NCBI GenBank assembly: GCA_020726505.1
Contig: JAHLEZ010000017.1
Location: 62,001-126,000 of the forward strand
Source of the DNA: Leptodontidium sp. MPI-SDFR-AT-0119
Taxonomy: Eukaryota; Ascomycota; Leotiomycetes; Helotiales; Leptodontidiaceae
Length of the DNA: 64,000 nt
Reading direction: 5' to 3'
This document shows, one piece after another, positions 24,328 through 34,956 of this stretch. The notes under the pieces are model-generated. The model saw only the letters and a program-made list of their open reading frames with translations. It did no database searches and was not told the DNA's origin. The number at the start of each line of letters is the position of its first letter. Within the stretch, counting starts at the first letter, position 1. Position numbers and translations under genes: made by a program.

Positions 24328-24453
24328 ATCCTTCTAACACTTCTCCCAGTCTTTCTTTATTTCTTTTGCACTTATTGTAGCGCCTTTCTTAGTAGTTTAA
24401 CGCTTCATCCAAAACTAAGTAAGCTTAATAGTATTCAAATCAGGAGAGTTATT

Positions 24454-24709
24454 TGTTGGTCCACAGGTCCATACATAAGTATACTTTGGGCTAGAAAAGG
24501 GGGCGCGGGTCAAAGTCAGGGGTCAGAGCCTAGCCGGAATGGTTTCGGAGCACATTCGGTGGGGTTTTGTAGTATATAGTCTGGCTCTCCTCGTACTCTC
24601 TTAGAAATTACATAGATTTTGAACCATATATTTATTACTTTGTTACTATACTCGCATTAGAATATATTCACACATGCGGCGTGGTACATGAACCGGTCCT
24701 GCACCGACA
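24454..24709 (+). mobile_element. Solo LTR, copy 2
   Basis: A 256-bp relative of the upstream copy, same orientation, sharing blocks such as TGTTGGTCCACAGGTCC and CAGAGCCTAGCCGGA. It ends CACCGACA and is flanked by TTATT on both sides (24449-24453 and 24710-24714). The different target duplication shows an independent insertion rather than a tandem duplication. Confidence 0.85.
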
Positions 24710-24714
24710 TTATT

Positions 24715-26177
24715 AATCCAAAGTAATCGAAGGATTTGAAAGAGATTATATACTTCTTGTTAATATTTAAAGGTATAAGTAGGAGCTTTATCTTCTTAAT
24801 CTATTATATTTAGCTTGTCAATCTTATACTTTTATATAAATAAAAAGAGTTTTCTCCGTAAGATAATTATTTAGTAGTTATACTAATTGATTCCTCTATG
24901 TCCTTTCTTTATTATATATGCGCTATTCTTTTTTGTATGCTTCCATATAGGTCTCCTGCCTCTTATATGGCGTTTATGTTTAATAAAGTAGTCCTCTTGC
25001 TTCTTTAATTCTTTGGCCTTTTATATAGCTTTATTTGTAGCCTCTTTTACAGCGTTTCTTATGTTATATTAATAACACGTGCTTTAGCTTTTATAGTAGT
25101 CTTTGCTTTCTAAATATAACATGGACCTTTCTTGTTATACGAGAGAGTACTTTAAAACATGAATTCCTTGAAGCCTTTTTAACGCCTTCGAATAATATGC
25201 TTTAAGTAAGCCTTATTTGCTCTCTTTTATATTCTTCTTTTGCCCCTCACCCCTCCTAATTATACAGAAGTCTCATTTATAAATATTACGTTCTTTTAAT
25301 TCTCCAAGGTCTAATCTTTATAAGCTATATACTAATCGTATCGCGCTTTTTTTATGATTTTATTAATCCTGGGTTTTACAGTTAACTTGTAAGAAAAGAA
25401 GCTATTAGCGACGAGTATGCGGTGAATCGTAAGGGCGGACACTTTATAGCCTTTATCCTTTTTCAACTTCTTAGAAAGGTTGAGACAACTAAGACCTCTT
25501 ATAGTAGAGTTTTTAGTGACGAGGTTAATTATAGCGTCTGCCACTTCTTAAGAAACAGAAGGACAGCCAGATTTAAGAGCGTCCGCGACGTAGTAGTCCT
25601 TAAGTCTATGATTTGTAGATGGGTCTTATCCCTACTTAATAGTTGTTTTGTTATATCGATATATAGAGGTACGGGAAATCTTCGTTTATTTTTTAATCTT
25701 TTAATGAGTTTAATTAAGCTCTAGTATCGTAATAGCTTGAATTCTTACTACAAGACTATGCTCTCTTGCTAGGGACTCTATTAAGGACATAATAATTACA
25801 CGTGAAGGCCGCGGAACGCTGTAACGAATGATATTCTTCTCTTCTAGTGAGTCTTCTTCGTCGTCCTCTTATTCTAAGCTTTCGTTGGGGTTAACTTCGT
25901 CTTCTTCTTCTGATTCCGAGTCTAATTTAAAAAGAGATTATCTATAAAGGTTCAAATCATAAGTAAGAGAGGTAGAATTCGTATTGAAGAGCTTACGAGC
26001 AACACCAGAAGTGCTAGCTCTACTAATTAAAGCTTCAGAATCTAACTCGTTATACTAATCGGATTCAGAATCAGAGCTTAATTCAGAGTCTGAATTACGT
26101 GGCTTTAAGTAAGGGTCTTTAATACTAAAATCCGAAGAATACAAATCATCCTTAGGGTAGAAACTCATATTTGACAT
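24715..26177 (-). pseudogene. RIP-decayed Tc1/mariner transposase
   Basis: Read on the minus strand from an ATG at 26177, an acidic Ser/Glu-rich N-terminal region with in-frame stops leads to a helix-turn-helix segment that is still open at 25544-25332 (SALTIHRILVANSFF). The DDE domain follows with recognisable patches in one frame: TLEN, stop, KNVIF, then NETSV, later KGFKEFMF and KKGPCYI. The stops stand where family members have Trp. The second catalytic Asp reads Asn (AAT) in NETSV, again a G-to-A change. The frame is therefore intact but full of C-to-T/G-to-A lesions, and the enzyme is dead. The domain was recognised by eye; exact ends are approximate. Confidence 0.75.
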
Positions 26178-26413
26178 ATAATAAACTAGCACAAATTTAC
26201 ATCAAAATAGGTACAAAAGAGGGAGGGCTTTATGTTCCCTTGTTTAAAGTCTACCCTTCTTTTTCTTTCCCCGCCACGTCACATATTACTAAGTCGATAT
26301 CTAAGCCTCTTCACTAATTTGTACGCTTCAGGGGACGTTACAGGGGGCTTCCCCTATAATACTCCACTAAAGATAAGCCAATAGAGCCTGTAAGAGAGCC
26401 TCAGGCCTTTGGA

Positions 26414-26449
26414 ACCCTGTAATCCCGGGACTTTTAAGACGAATCTCCG
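26414..26449 (-). repeat. Right terminal inverted repeat of the Tc1/mariner element
   Basis: Reverse complement starts CGGAGATTCGTCTT and ends ATTACAGGGT, with a TA immediately outside at 26450-26451. The one mismatch to the left copy is a transition. Confidence 0.92.
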
Positions 26450-27788
26450 TATACGAGATCATGTGACGAGTCCCTTGAAAATTGCCCGTCACCGAGGCTT
26501 TGACTACTATCAGCTTGGAGTATCGCAGACTCGATTGATATTTCTTGGCTTGGTTGCATTTCTTTGATGGTTCGGATGGGTAAGTAGGTTATTTTCCTGG
26601 GTGCCGGGGTGCAAATGTTGACTTTCGAACACCAAAATAGAATTTCTCGCTATGGAAGAGGACTTTACCGAGAAACTTTGATTGAAAGAAGGACGCTGCT
26701 CTAATCACCGGGACAAAAAAAATTCGAATTGTGAAATGCTGTGAAAGAACGAAAATATAATTGAGTCATATACAACATACAGAAGGTCCCCGGTGGAAGC
26801 TTTCCCTCAAAACTTCCTCGAAGCTATCCTAACTTCGCAACTTCATTGCACCAGCGAAGGTGACGAGAGCAGCGAGACATACCGTACTGAAACCAATTAA
26901 TAGTCTGGTCCCTTTTGAGATCAAAAATCTGATTCACAGATTGTTTAGCAAAATTATTAATCGTAGAGATCAGAACTCGCCTCGCAGTTTCATATGCTTC
27001 GGATTCGAAATTCCAGCTCGAGAACTCGTAAGAGCCTAGGAAGAAGACGAGAGATAGTGACAGCGCTTATTTCATCACATCTAAGTTTCCCAAACTATTT
27101 AGACTTCTCTATCACTCAGCTCATTTCATTTTCATTTTCATTTTGTAGAATTCCTACACTTTTTGGTTGATCGAGGGGCCATTACCTGGGATTTGTAATT
27201 GATTCAAGATTCCGTGAGCTTTTGTGAGTTAATCACATACTTCAGTCTTACCATATCTAGCCTAGATTTTATCATTTCACAGGTTTTTAATTTTGAAAAG
27301 AATCGCTTTTGAAAAATATAAGACTTTTAGTAGAACTGTAGAAGTTCTAGAAGTAACTTTTGAGAAAACGCATGTAAAGATATCCTCGGGATCAGAGACC
27401 TTTCCCTCATGACCAATAGCACCTGCACGTCAACCTGCAGCTTTGAAAGAGCCAGTGAAGAACTCGGTTTATCCATAGCTGCTCCGCCAAATAGAAAACA
27501 GCAGCCAGGCGCTACCATCCATGCGGTTGAGCTATCGGCCACAGTATTGGTGTATGAAATTCCTCCCTGTGCATTTCATTGGGAGATATGCATGATTAAA
27601 TCCAGTGGAAGATTGACCATATGTCAGCCAACTCCAGAGACGAATTTCTGATTGTGCAAAGAATTGTTTTTGAAAGAAAACCGCCCCTGAAATCTTACAA
27701 AGTTGTCTGAAATGGAAGTACCGATTCGATAATGCTGAAAACCGAGTGGGTGTACCAGCAGAAGACTATAACGTCAAAGAATATTCAA
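26450..27788. other. Intergenic region right of the transposon
   Basis: 1.3 kb, AT-leaning, with no supported gene. A plus-strand frame at 27409-27651 has no recognisable feature. TTTTCATTTTCATTTTC repeats occur near 27124-27142. Confidence 0.45.
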
Positions 27789-28889
27789 TTATGCAGAGCC
27801 CTGTTCATTGCTTCGTGCAGATGGGCTAGACTCTGGGTAATGTTGGGATGAGGATGGTCTTAGATTTCCAGGCAGACGGTCTCTAGGAACTCCAAATCGA
27901 GCACGGAGCGGTTGGGTCGTGTTTGGGCCTGGGAGCGATTGTTGACTTGGAGCGCGAGTGACAGACCGAGACGCAGGGGTTTGGGTGGGCGCTTGCGAAG
28001 CAAGTATAGCGGAAAGCCTAGCACGGCTAGCCGGAGAAGGAATTCCCAATGCAAGTACAGGATTTCCTGGGGCACCTGTTGGGGCCGATGAGGGATTTGA
28101 CTGAGTAACTTCGGGGATTAGTTGTGGTGGTGGGGATTGGATCCCTTGCTGAGAGTGGTTGAAGGCAGCATCATTGGTAGGAGTGTTTGTCGGTTGCGTC
28201 TGAAGGATGCTGGCTCCTTGCTCGAGAAGCGATTGTACTTCCTGTTTTTGGACTTGCAGGATGTTTCGTTCAGCTTGAACATCCTTAATTTGTTGGGTCA
28301 GAGACTCGACACGGGCTTCTAGCCGAGTAGTGAGGGAATGGACTTCTTGGGCGGTAGAGCGCAGTTGTGCCTCTAGTTGTGCCTCGAGTTGTTCAACTCG
28401 GCTGGTGAGTCTTTTGTTTTCTTGAGCAAGGGAAGATGCAGTGCCACTGGTGACGTTCAATTGGGTAGTAAGCTGTTGGGCCTTGACATTGAAAGTATCA
28501 GCCATATATTGGAGGAGGCCGAACTCATGGTCAAGACGGCCTAGCAAGCCAGCCGATGTGTGTGAGACCGGAGCTGCTGCTGCTGCGGCTTGTTGCTCAG
28601 CCGACGTTCCACCAATGGATACTGAAGGGGAAGATGGATTATGAGGTGTTGTAAACTGAGGAGAATGTTCCAATTCCGGAGTTGAGACCGAACTTGATTG
28701 TTCTTCATGATGCATGTGGCTTATGACTTGAGCACGAAGTGTTTCCACGGGGTCTCCAGTCGAGGCGGGCTGGCCATGCTGCTGTAGCCAGTAGATACAA
28801 TCATCCTTGGTCCAACTATTGATATTGTTATCGACCCTTGCAAGCCTCTCTTCCGCAGGACTGTGGTCCCACTTCCGCTTTCCAGCCAT
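27789..28889 (-). CDS. Orphan protein with SAP-like N-terminal motif and long coiled coil
   Basis: Single-exon frame of 366 residues starting MAGKRKWDHSPAEERLARVD. Residues 24-60 read NSWTKDDCIYWLQQHG then ETLRAQVISHMHHEE, a helix-loop-helix that looks like a SAP-type (DNA or chromatin binding) module. A Ser/Pro linker and an Ala run follow, then a coiled coil at about 150-227 (LAQENKRLTSRVEQLEAQLE, QQIKDVQAERNILQVQKQEV) and a disordered Pro/Gln/Ser tail. The basic start (GKRKW) could be a nuclear signal. A 5' leader intron is possible (GTAAGT near 28977 to TTTTAG near 28914). I do not recognise the family. The base composition is clearly coding-like compared with the AT-rich flanks. Another gene with a related motif lies 2.1 kb away at 31003. 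The function, and SAP membership itself, are inference. Confidence 0.65.
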   Translation of the reverse strand: MAGKRKWDHSPAEERLARVDNNINSWTKDDCIYWLQQHGQPASTGDPVETLRAQVISHMHHEEQSSSVSTPELEHSPQFTTPHNPSSPSVSIGGTSAEQQAAAAAAPVSHTSAGLLGRLDHEFGLLQYMADTFNVKAQQLTTQLNVTSGTASSLAQENKRLTSRVEQLEAQLEAQLRSTAQEVHSLTTRLEARVESLTQQIKDVQAERNILQVQKQEVQSLLEQGASILQTQPTNTPTNDAAFNHSQQGIQSPPPQLIPEVTQSNPSSAPTGAPGNPVLALGIPSPASRARLSAILASQAPTQTPASRSVTRAPSQQSLPGPNTTQPLRARFGVPRDRLPGNLRPSSSQHYPESSPSARSNEQGSA

Positions 28890-31002
28890 TATGGGGTAGT
28901 TGGGTCCTCCCAGCTAAAACTTGTGAAATTAATATATTGTAAAGCAACGTGGAAAGGCTGACGTCTACTTACTTGTGTAGTGGGGCTCTGTAAGCTGTTG
29001 AGGAGTAATTGAGAAGAGTGGGTGGTGGACGACGAACTGATTTCAGAGGTGTGTTGATTGGCCGGGCCGATTGGTTGGTTGGGAGGTGGTGGAGGAACGA
29101 GGAGAAGTTGTTATTGTGGCGTAATATGAGAAAGAGGTGGTGAGGATTTTGGGACAGAGACGGCTTCCTCGATGGCGATGGTGTTGACGTGAGGAAGAAA
29201 AAATGAAGTGAAGAGAGGAGGAGAACGAAGATTATATAGTATGCAGGAAGGTTGCTAAGCGAGCATGTTGTCAACAGAAGAACACGTGCCAACGGATTTA
29301 CGACTCCTTCTCAATTAACTGTTGATATTCACTTCGGTTGTAAATTCATTTTACTTAGAAAACACCAATTATCTTGCTGGGAAAAGTTTAGGCACATAGA
29401 AAAAGAAACGGCCCTGCGGCCAAAAAAAGCACCTGAGCTTAGAGTTGTTCTGAGGGGGCTGATAGAACAAAATCATGGTCAGCTGATTTCCTAATCTCTT
29501 AAAATGTAATTGTATTATACCGAGACGCCAATCCACAGATGCTCCTGAGTTTAGCACATTATTTGTGCTCCATACAAGGTATCTGATAGCCGAGCTTAAG
29601 AGAGTTTGCATATCATTGAGTAGAATACAATGCTCTCTATTCAGATACAAAGATTATAGACTTAAATTAATTTAACCAAGTAAGTAGCCATCTTAATTTA
29701 GATGTTCAAGCAACTTGTTCTAGATTTCCAAGGCGCTTCTCGAGTCTCGAGCGCAGACCCAGAGCAATTGGCTGTTTCATAAAAGTTCATTAGGTTTAGG
29801 TATTTGCTGAAAGCAGGAGTTCTTAATTTATATCATCTTGAGTTGTCCACGTCTTAAATCCAAAGTTATTGCTTCGTATTTAAGCATGTGTAGGGGGAAA
29901 ACAGTTTTTGTCAGTCATAAGTCACCCGCTTCAATGAACGAACGACAAATACCCCAGATAAACCTTTCACTTTCGTGGCTGCCTAAGATAGGCCCTTGGT
30001 AGGTCTTATGAACCTCAGGGGCCTATCTTTGACTCTCGCGTAACTTTACAATTTATATTCCTCGCAGCGTCTCTGAGCAGGGGAGGGGGAGGGGAGTGGA
30101 TGAGTGCGGATGAGTGTGGATGAAAGAATTCCGAGCTTTTATTATGGGATGTACGAGCACGAATTGATTTATTACCGTTTAAAATGAGTTCGGGCTGTCT
30201 TTGGGAAAGTGGCTAGCCTCTCCTATATTGGCGAGAAGGCCGCCTCGCAAGCGGGGAGGACTGGCTACCCTCCTGGAGAATACAACCGTATCGAGGGTGT
30301 GAATGAGTGTATTCAGAATTTTCGTATAAATCTAGTCGAAGGGGTTAATCTAAGATAAAGGTTATCTTATTTAAGTAGGAACTCAAGCCAAATGAAAAGA
30401 GCCTTCGCCTGAGATTCGCCACTCGCCCCCGCTCCACCGTATCCCTCCGACATAAACCCCTGAGGCCTATGGCCTACTAAGGTTTATTTCAAGTAGCCTT
30501 AAAAGTAAATGGCTTATTTAAAGTATTTGTCAATGACAGAATCTCTGCCAAAAAGCTCAGAAAAATCCCCGTGTTTTTTAAATATAGAGTTTTTCTTGTG
30601 AGCTTTTTTCCCATTCCGCGAGCCACCACTAATCATCTAACTGGCAGCCTGTTTAGTAGTCTGATGGGATTTTGGACCACTTCTCGCTCCACCCATCTAT
30701 GCTTGATCAGAAAAGGAAAGAAAATCAGCTGTTCGCTACAACTATCTCACTATTTTCCGAAAAAAAGAGCCATCATCAATGCCAGCCAAATGAACCCTCC
30801 TCCAGAGACTCCATGCCCCTTGATAGTTCCGATTGCAAGAAATTGCATTGAATCTGTATGAAAATATGATTTAGTAAGTATCAAAATGCTGGCTTGGACT
30901 ACATACCCGGAGAAGTCGTGCAGAAGTGACAAGTCGCAGCAGTCCCATGAAATTGGCCCAGAAGGGGAATCAACACATGAGTTGAGAGATGAGATGAATT
31001 GA
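28890..31002. other. Gene-free stretch with an imperfect inverted repeat
   Basis: 2.1 kb without a supported gene. Contains GGATGAGTG short repeats near 30097-30122 and the inverted repeat listed separately. The composition alternates between AT-rich and GC-rich blocks. Confidence 0.45.
29994..30482. repeat. Imperfect inverted repeat pair, possible small non-autonomous element
   Basis: Left arm 29994-30021 holds CCTTGGTAGG then CCTCAGGGG. Right arm 30457-30482, read in reverse complement, holds CCTTAGTAGG then CCTCAGGGG with similar spacing (9 versus 7 bases). The arms lie about 435 bases apart. No clear target duplication is seen, so a transposon is only one possibility. Confidence 0.4.
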
Positions 31003-31353
31003 CTAGTACCGGTTGATTGGTCGTCTCGGGGCTCCTTGGTAGTGGAAAGATCCAGGGATACGATCATGTGAAGGACGAGTAGGAATCTCACGGAGTCCAC
31101 CAGCTGCGACAGCCTGAGCGTACGAGAGGAGTACCTTCGACTTGGTACGTTCTGTGGAGGGGACACCCGGATGTTTATCACGAGCCCATTCCATAAGCTT
31201 TTGGCGCAGCTTCTCCTTGGTTGAGGAACGCGAATGACGAACACGGTGAGTGGTCAGGATGTAGCCAATCTTCTCGTTGGTCCAACCCTTGAATGGCCAT
31301 CGGAAGATTTCCTCCAGAGTGGTGACGGGATCTGATCTGTAGCGGTCGGCCAT
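31003..31353 (-). CDS. Small orphan protein with a SAP-like motif
   Basis: Single-exon frame of 116 residues (MADRYRSDPVTTLEEIFRWP). Residues 22-57 read KGWTNEKIGYILTTHRVRHS then TKEKLRQKLMEWARDKHPG, a helix-loop-helix similar in layout to residues 24-60 of the protein at 27789-28889: W-T, acidic/amide, Y-x-L-x2-H, and a second helix with a Leu-Arg pair. The remainder is basic and probably disordered, ending PRRPINRY. No signal peptide or membrane segment is seen. It may be one of a lineage-specific pair of DNA-associated proteins. I do not recognise a named family. Low GC flanks and a coding-like frame support it as a gene, but its small size keeps confidence moderate. Confidence 0.5.
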   Translation of the reverse strand: MADRYRSDPVTTLEEIFRWPFKGWTNEKIGYILTTHRVRHSRSSTKEKLRQKLMEWARDKHPGVPSTERTKSKVLLSYAQAVAAGGLREIPTRPSHDRIPGSFHYQGAPRRPINRY

Positions 31354-33234
31354 GTTGATTCAGTATGTATTTTCTTTTGGGTTGTGATATTGGTCGGAGA
31401 AGGTGAGATCGAGTTTGGGTAGCTGGGAAGTGTGACAGTGAGAGGGTATTGATGATCTCAGCAAAAGGCAGTGAGACTAAGTGGCTAGAGTTGCGGCGGA
31501 GGGCAATTGCCAGGGAGGAGCAGTTGAAGAGAAGGATGGTTTTTGGAAGTGAGGTGATTGCCGGTATTGTCAATCCAGAAGACAAGATGTGACGCTTGAA
31601 GTCGAAGAGCTGATCGTTATTAACAAGTTGCTTAGTTGACGAGATGGACTGGGTTGTAGATGATTTGCAGTTGACGCTTCTTTAAAGAGTACTCTAGCTG
31701 ACGATTGAGTGATTTGAGGCGTGAAGATGATAATTGAGGGAGAAGCTAGGAGGTGGGTTAAGAGGTTGACTAGTAGAGATGGAAGGTTCGTCTTGTGGAT
31801 AGATGGATTTAGGACGATTGTTTATTGACTTGTTGAATGGAGAATGAGCTGCAAGATGATTTTAAGGTTGTCATGTGGATGAGTACGGCGCTTGTGGAAG
31901 CGAGGACGACGAAGTGAATTCATGTCAATAGGACTATTCACGGTTGGGACGCTGCTTTAGTTATCGTACCGAGTGACAGTTATGAAAAGATTTATTTTCT
32001 CACAAGGTGAATTAGAGCTAGGTATACCTAAGGTGAGAGCAGCGAAAATTCATCCCCGGACCGGGGACCAACACACGTGATGACACAATTTTCACCTAGG
32101 TAGCTAGGTAGGATCAACTCTGCCACCTCACATCTCATAGAAAATAAGCCAAACCACCTTTTGACTCTAGAACGCCTGAGAATTAAACAAAGTCATTTCT
32201 GGCTATCGAGGGGATCGAGATCGAGGGATTCCAATCACCGAGCTCTAGCTAAGAACATTATTTACGTAGTAAACAATCACCTTGTAGGATCTTACTTCAA
32301 AGCCAATCCTACTTGATATGTTCAGATGGCAAGACGTGATGATATGTAATAAATCAAGCGTTCCTTCTAGTTGATTAGGAACACTGACAAGATCATTGTA
32401 AATTGGATTATGTTTATGGGGAGTTCAATCTATTTGTAGTCGAGAGATAAATTCCCTTCGAGACTACATTTGCTTAATATTTAAACTCGGTATCAAAAAT
32501 GGCGACAAATCTTTATCACTTGAAACAGAAAAGATATTAAAATCCCTAACTAGAATCTCATTTATTACACATCCCAACTCATTGTCGCTACAAAAACCCC
32601 TACACTCTGCTTTTAATCTTGTGACACCCTAATCTGGACTTCTGCCACTCCGAAAATGTCCTCCCAAATTTCACCCCGTATCCTTACTACATTCCAAAGA
32701 ATCGCAACCTATACAAACTCAATATGCTTCCATAAACTTAATTGTCTAATCCCCAAGATACTAATTTGAGCAAGGAAAACAATCAACCTCCGGATGAAGT
32801 AAACAAAGTCGCTTAATTCAGGGGTGACGGGTAGACCCAGCTAAGCGAGAAACTTTAAATTCTTCCAGTACGATAACAAAACTATCTTATTATGTATTTG
32901 TTCTGAAAGGGTGTGAGAAGATTTGAGTATATTCTCACGAATTCTTTCTTGCCTTTCCTTATCTCAGAGATCTGATAGAGGATCTGGTTGATGGGTGGAT
33001 AGGATTGATACCTCATCGATGAGAAAACTCTCCAAGGAATGCACCCTAAGCCCCACCCCCACTGTCGAAGATATCTATCAAGTATCAATCTATCATCAAC
33101 ATTGAGATAGCCCACTTATACGAGGGCTTTTATCTCTTATCTCTTATATATCTACTTATCTTCCACTTTTGACCCCAATCCGAATCGATAGAGCTTATCA
33201 CGCCCACTGTTAACACTTATACTTCCTAAATAAC
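31354..33234. other. AT-rich intergenic region
   Basis: 1.9 kb between divergent genes. AT-rich from about 32250 to 33150, with no frame that shows domain features. It may contain old repeat remnants, but none could be bounded. Confidence 0.45.
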
Positions 33235-34874
33235 ATGTCGACGGTACCTTACATTAACCCATCCATCCACCGATCTTGAGCCATCGAGGATTCGGAATAC
33301 AACCAACCCTCAAGCCAGCCAAGATTTGGTCTCTCTGCCTCCTCTCTCTCCTCTCCCTCTTCCCACCCATGACCCTCGCCCTCGCCTGCACAAACCTCAC
33401 CTCCCTCACAGGCACAGCAGACGTCGATACCTGGGCCATAACATCCTCACAAACCTCTTTCCTCAACAACATCACCTACTGCAACATCTCCGGCACAATC
33501 AGCTCCCGCATCCGGGTCTGGCTCAAACTCCCCACAGCCCAATCCTGGAACGGTTGCTACGTCCAAATCGGCTGCGGTGGCGCCTGCGGTAATAATCCTT
33601 TTAGTAATACTTATTTCGACATTAACGGCACCTTATCATCCGGGTATGCATTAGCAACAACAGATATGGGCGTGCCGAGTAGCGGTGATAATTTCGGGCC
33701 TATGCATGATGACTTGCAGATGCGCATCGATTGGGCATATCTCGCTACGCATCTCACTTCCGTGATGGGGAAGCAGGTCGTGGAGGCAGTTTACGGGAGG
33801 GAGGCAGCGTATGCATATCATCTTGGGAGTTCGACGGGGGGACGGCAGAGTCTTGTTGAGGCGCAGAGGTACCCAGAGGATTTCAATGGGGTTTTCGCTA
33901 TTGCGCCGGCGTATAATGAGACGGGTGTTACGACGTTCTCGATTGCGTGGACGACGAGGGCGATGTTGGAGGATGAGATTGATTTCACGCCTGCGGTGAC
34001 GGGTGCGGAGGCGGATTTAATTCATGCTAGGGTGCTGGAGGAGTGTGATAGGTTGGATGGGTTGGTTGATGGGATTGTTTCGTTGCCGAGACTTTGTCAT
34101 CCGGATCTTGAGAGTCTTGTTTGTGGTTCTCCTTCTAATCGGACGATAAATGGGACGTGTATCAGTGCCAAGGCTTTTGAGGCAGTGAAGAAGGTTTATT
34201 CTGGACCGGTTTCGTTGACTGGCCATAAACAAGTCCCTGAGGGGCTTCTTCCGGGTTCAGAAGCTTCCTGGAAAGGTACCTATATCCCAAGCACCACTGG
34301 GCAGCCATCGGCTTGGTACACATTCGCCAAGTCCTTTCTCTCATACTATGCCTTCTGGCCGGATCCTGTTGTACCCGTCACTCCATTCTCAGTCAATCTT
34401 ACGGACCCAGAATTGATCAGACAAACTAGCAAGACCGAAAGTCTAGAATACGGTGGAGTCGCGGATATGGAGAAATTCCATTTGCTCGGTGGAAAGGTCA
34501 TCATGACACAAGGCTTGCAGGATGTAGCTGTGGCACCAGGATTCGCCAAAGATCTTTGGGAGCGAGTGGGCGTGGCGATGGGTAGCGAGCGAGAGAACTT
34601 CTTCCGATACTTCGAGATGCCAGGCGTGAATCATGTTTCTGGTGGGCCGGGAGCTGATCAGTATGATGCTCTTGGTGTCTTGGTTGATTGGGTTGAGAAT
34701 GGTATCGCGCCTGAGGTTATTGTAGCTTCGCACCTTGGTGATGATGGAAATGCGGAGTTCACGAGACCGCTGTACCAGTATCCTATGATTGCTGTGTATG
34801 ATGGCAAGGGGGATGATTCATCTTGGGAGAGCTTTGGTCCTGTGAGTGACAGCGTCGAGTTTTGGAATTTATGA
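33235..34874 (+). CDS. Secreted tannase/feruloyl esterase family protein lacking the CS-D-HC cysteines
   Basis: Secreted serine esterase of the tannase/feruloyl esterase B family, which cleaves aromatic esters from plant material. The main frame is open from 33276 to 34874. The first in-frame ATG (33369) falls after the hydrophobic signal core (KIWSLCLLSLLSLF), so a short upstream exon is likely: ATGTCGACG at 33235-33243, then a GTACCT intron ending at 33315 or 33324. That start is provisional. Seen in the chain: WNGCYVQIGCGGACG, a nucleophile elbow YHLGSSTGGRQ, a Ca-binding-type loop ECDRLDGLVDGIV, the acid in GLQDVAVAPGFA, and the His in MPGVNHVSGG. The family norm is Cys-Ser at the nucleophile and His-Cys at the histidine, joined by a disulfide. 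Here they read Ser-Ser and His-Val, so both partners are lost together. Many NxS/T sites suggest N-glycosylation. The stop is 83 bases from the convergent STAND gene. Confidence 0.83.
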
Positions 34875-34956
34875 GGTGGGCACCACACGGGGCACATTGT
34901 TTGTATCCAAGAGATGCAGGATTACTGCCACTTGATATCAGTGGCTATGATTCCAA

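Larger units (their letters stand above)
23745..26449 (-). mobile_element. Decayed Tc1/mariner-type DNA transposon
   Basis: A 2705-bp element bounded by 36-bp terminal inverted repeats that differ at one position (C versus T at base 14) and flanked on both sides by TA, the target duplication of the Tc1/mariner superfamily. The interior is strongly AT-rich. It carries a transposase relic on the minus strand whose stops fall where Trp or Gln codons are expected, the pattern left by RIP (C-to-T in CpA). Two solo LTRs sit inside it. Without them and their duplications it would be about 2.2 kb, normal for the superfamily. It lies just upstream of the UPF0658 gene. Confidence 0.88.

Noticed and set aside
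24083..24709. The two 250-bp repeats as MITEs
   Set aside because: Ends TGTTGGT and ACTGACA or ACCGACA look weakly inverted, but TG...CA termini with exact 5-bp duplications fit solo LTRs better.
27409..27651. 80-codon plus-strand frame
   Set aside because: No recognisable feature and sits in AT-leaning DNA between repeat-rich blocks.
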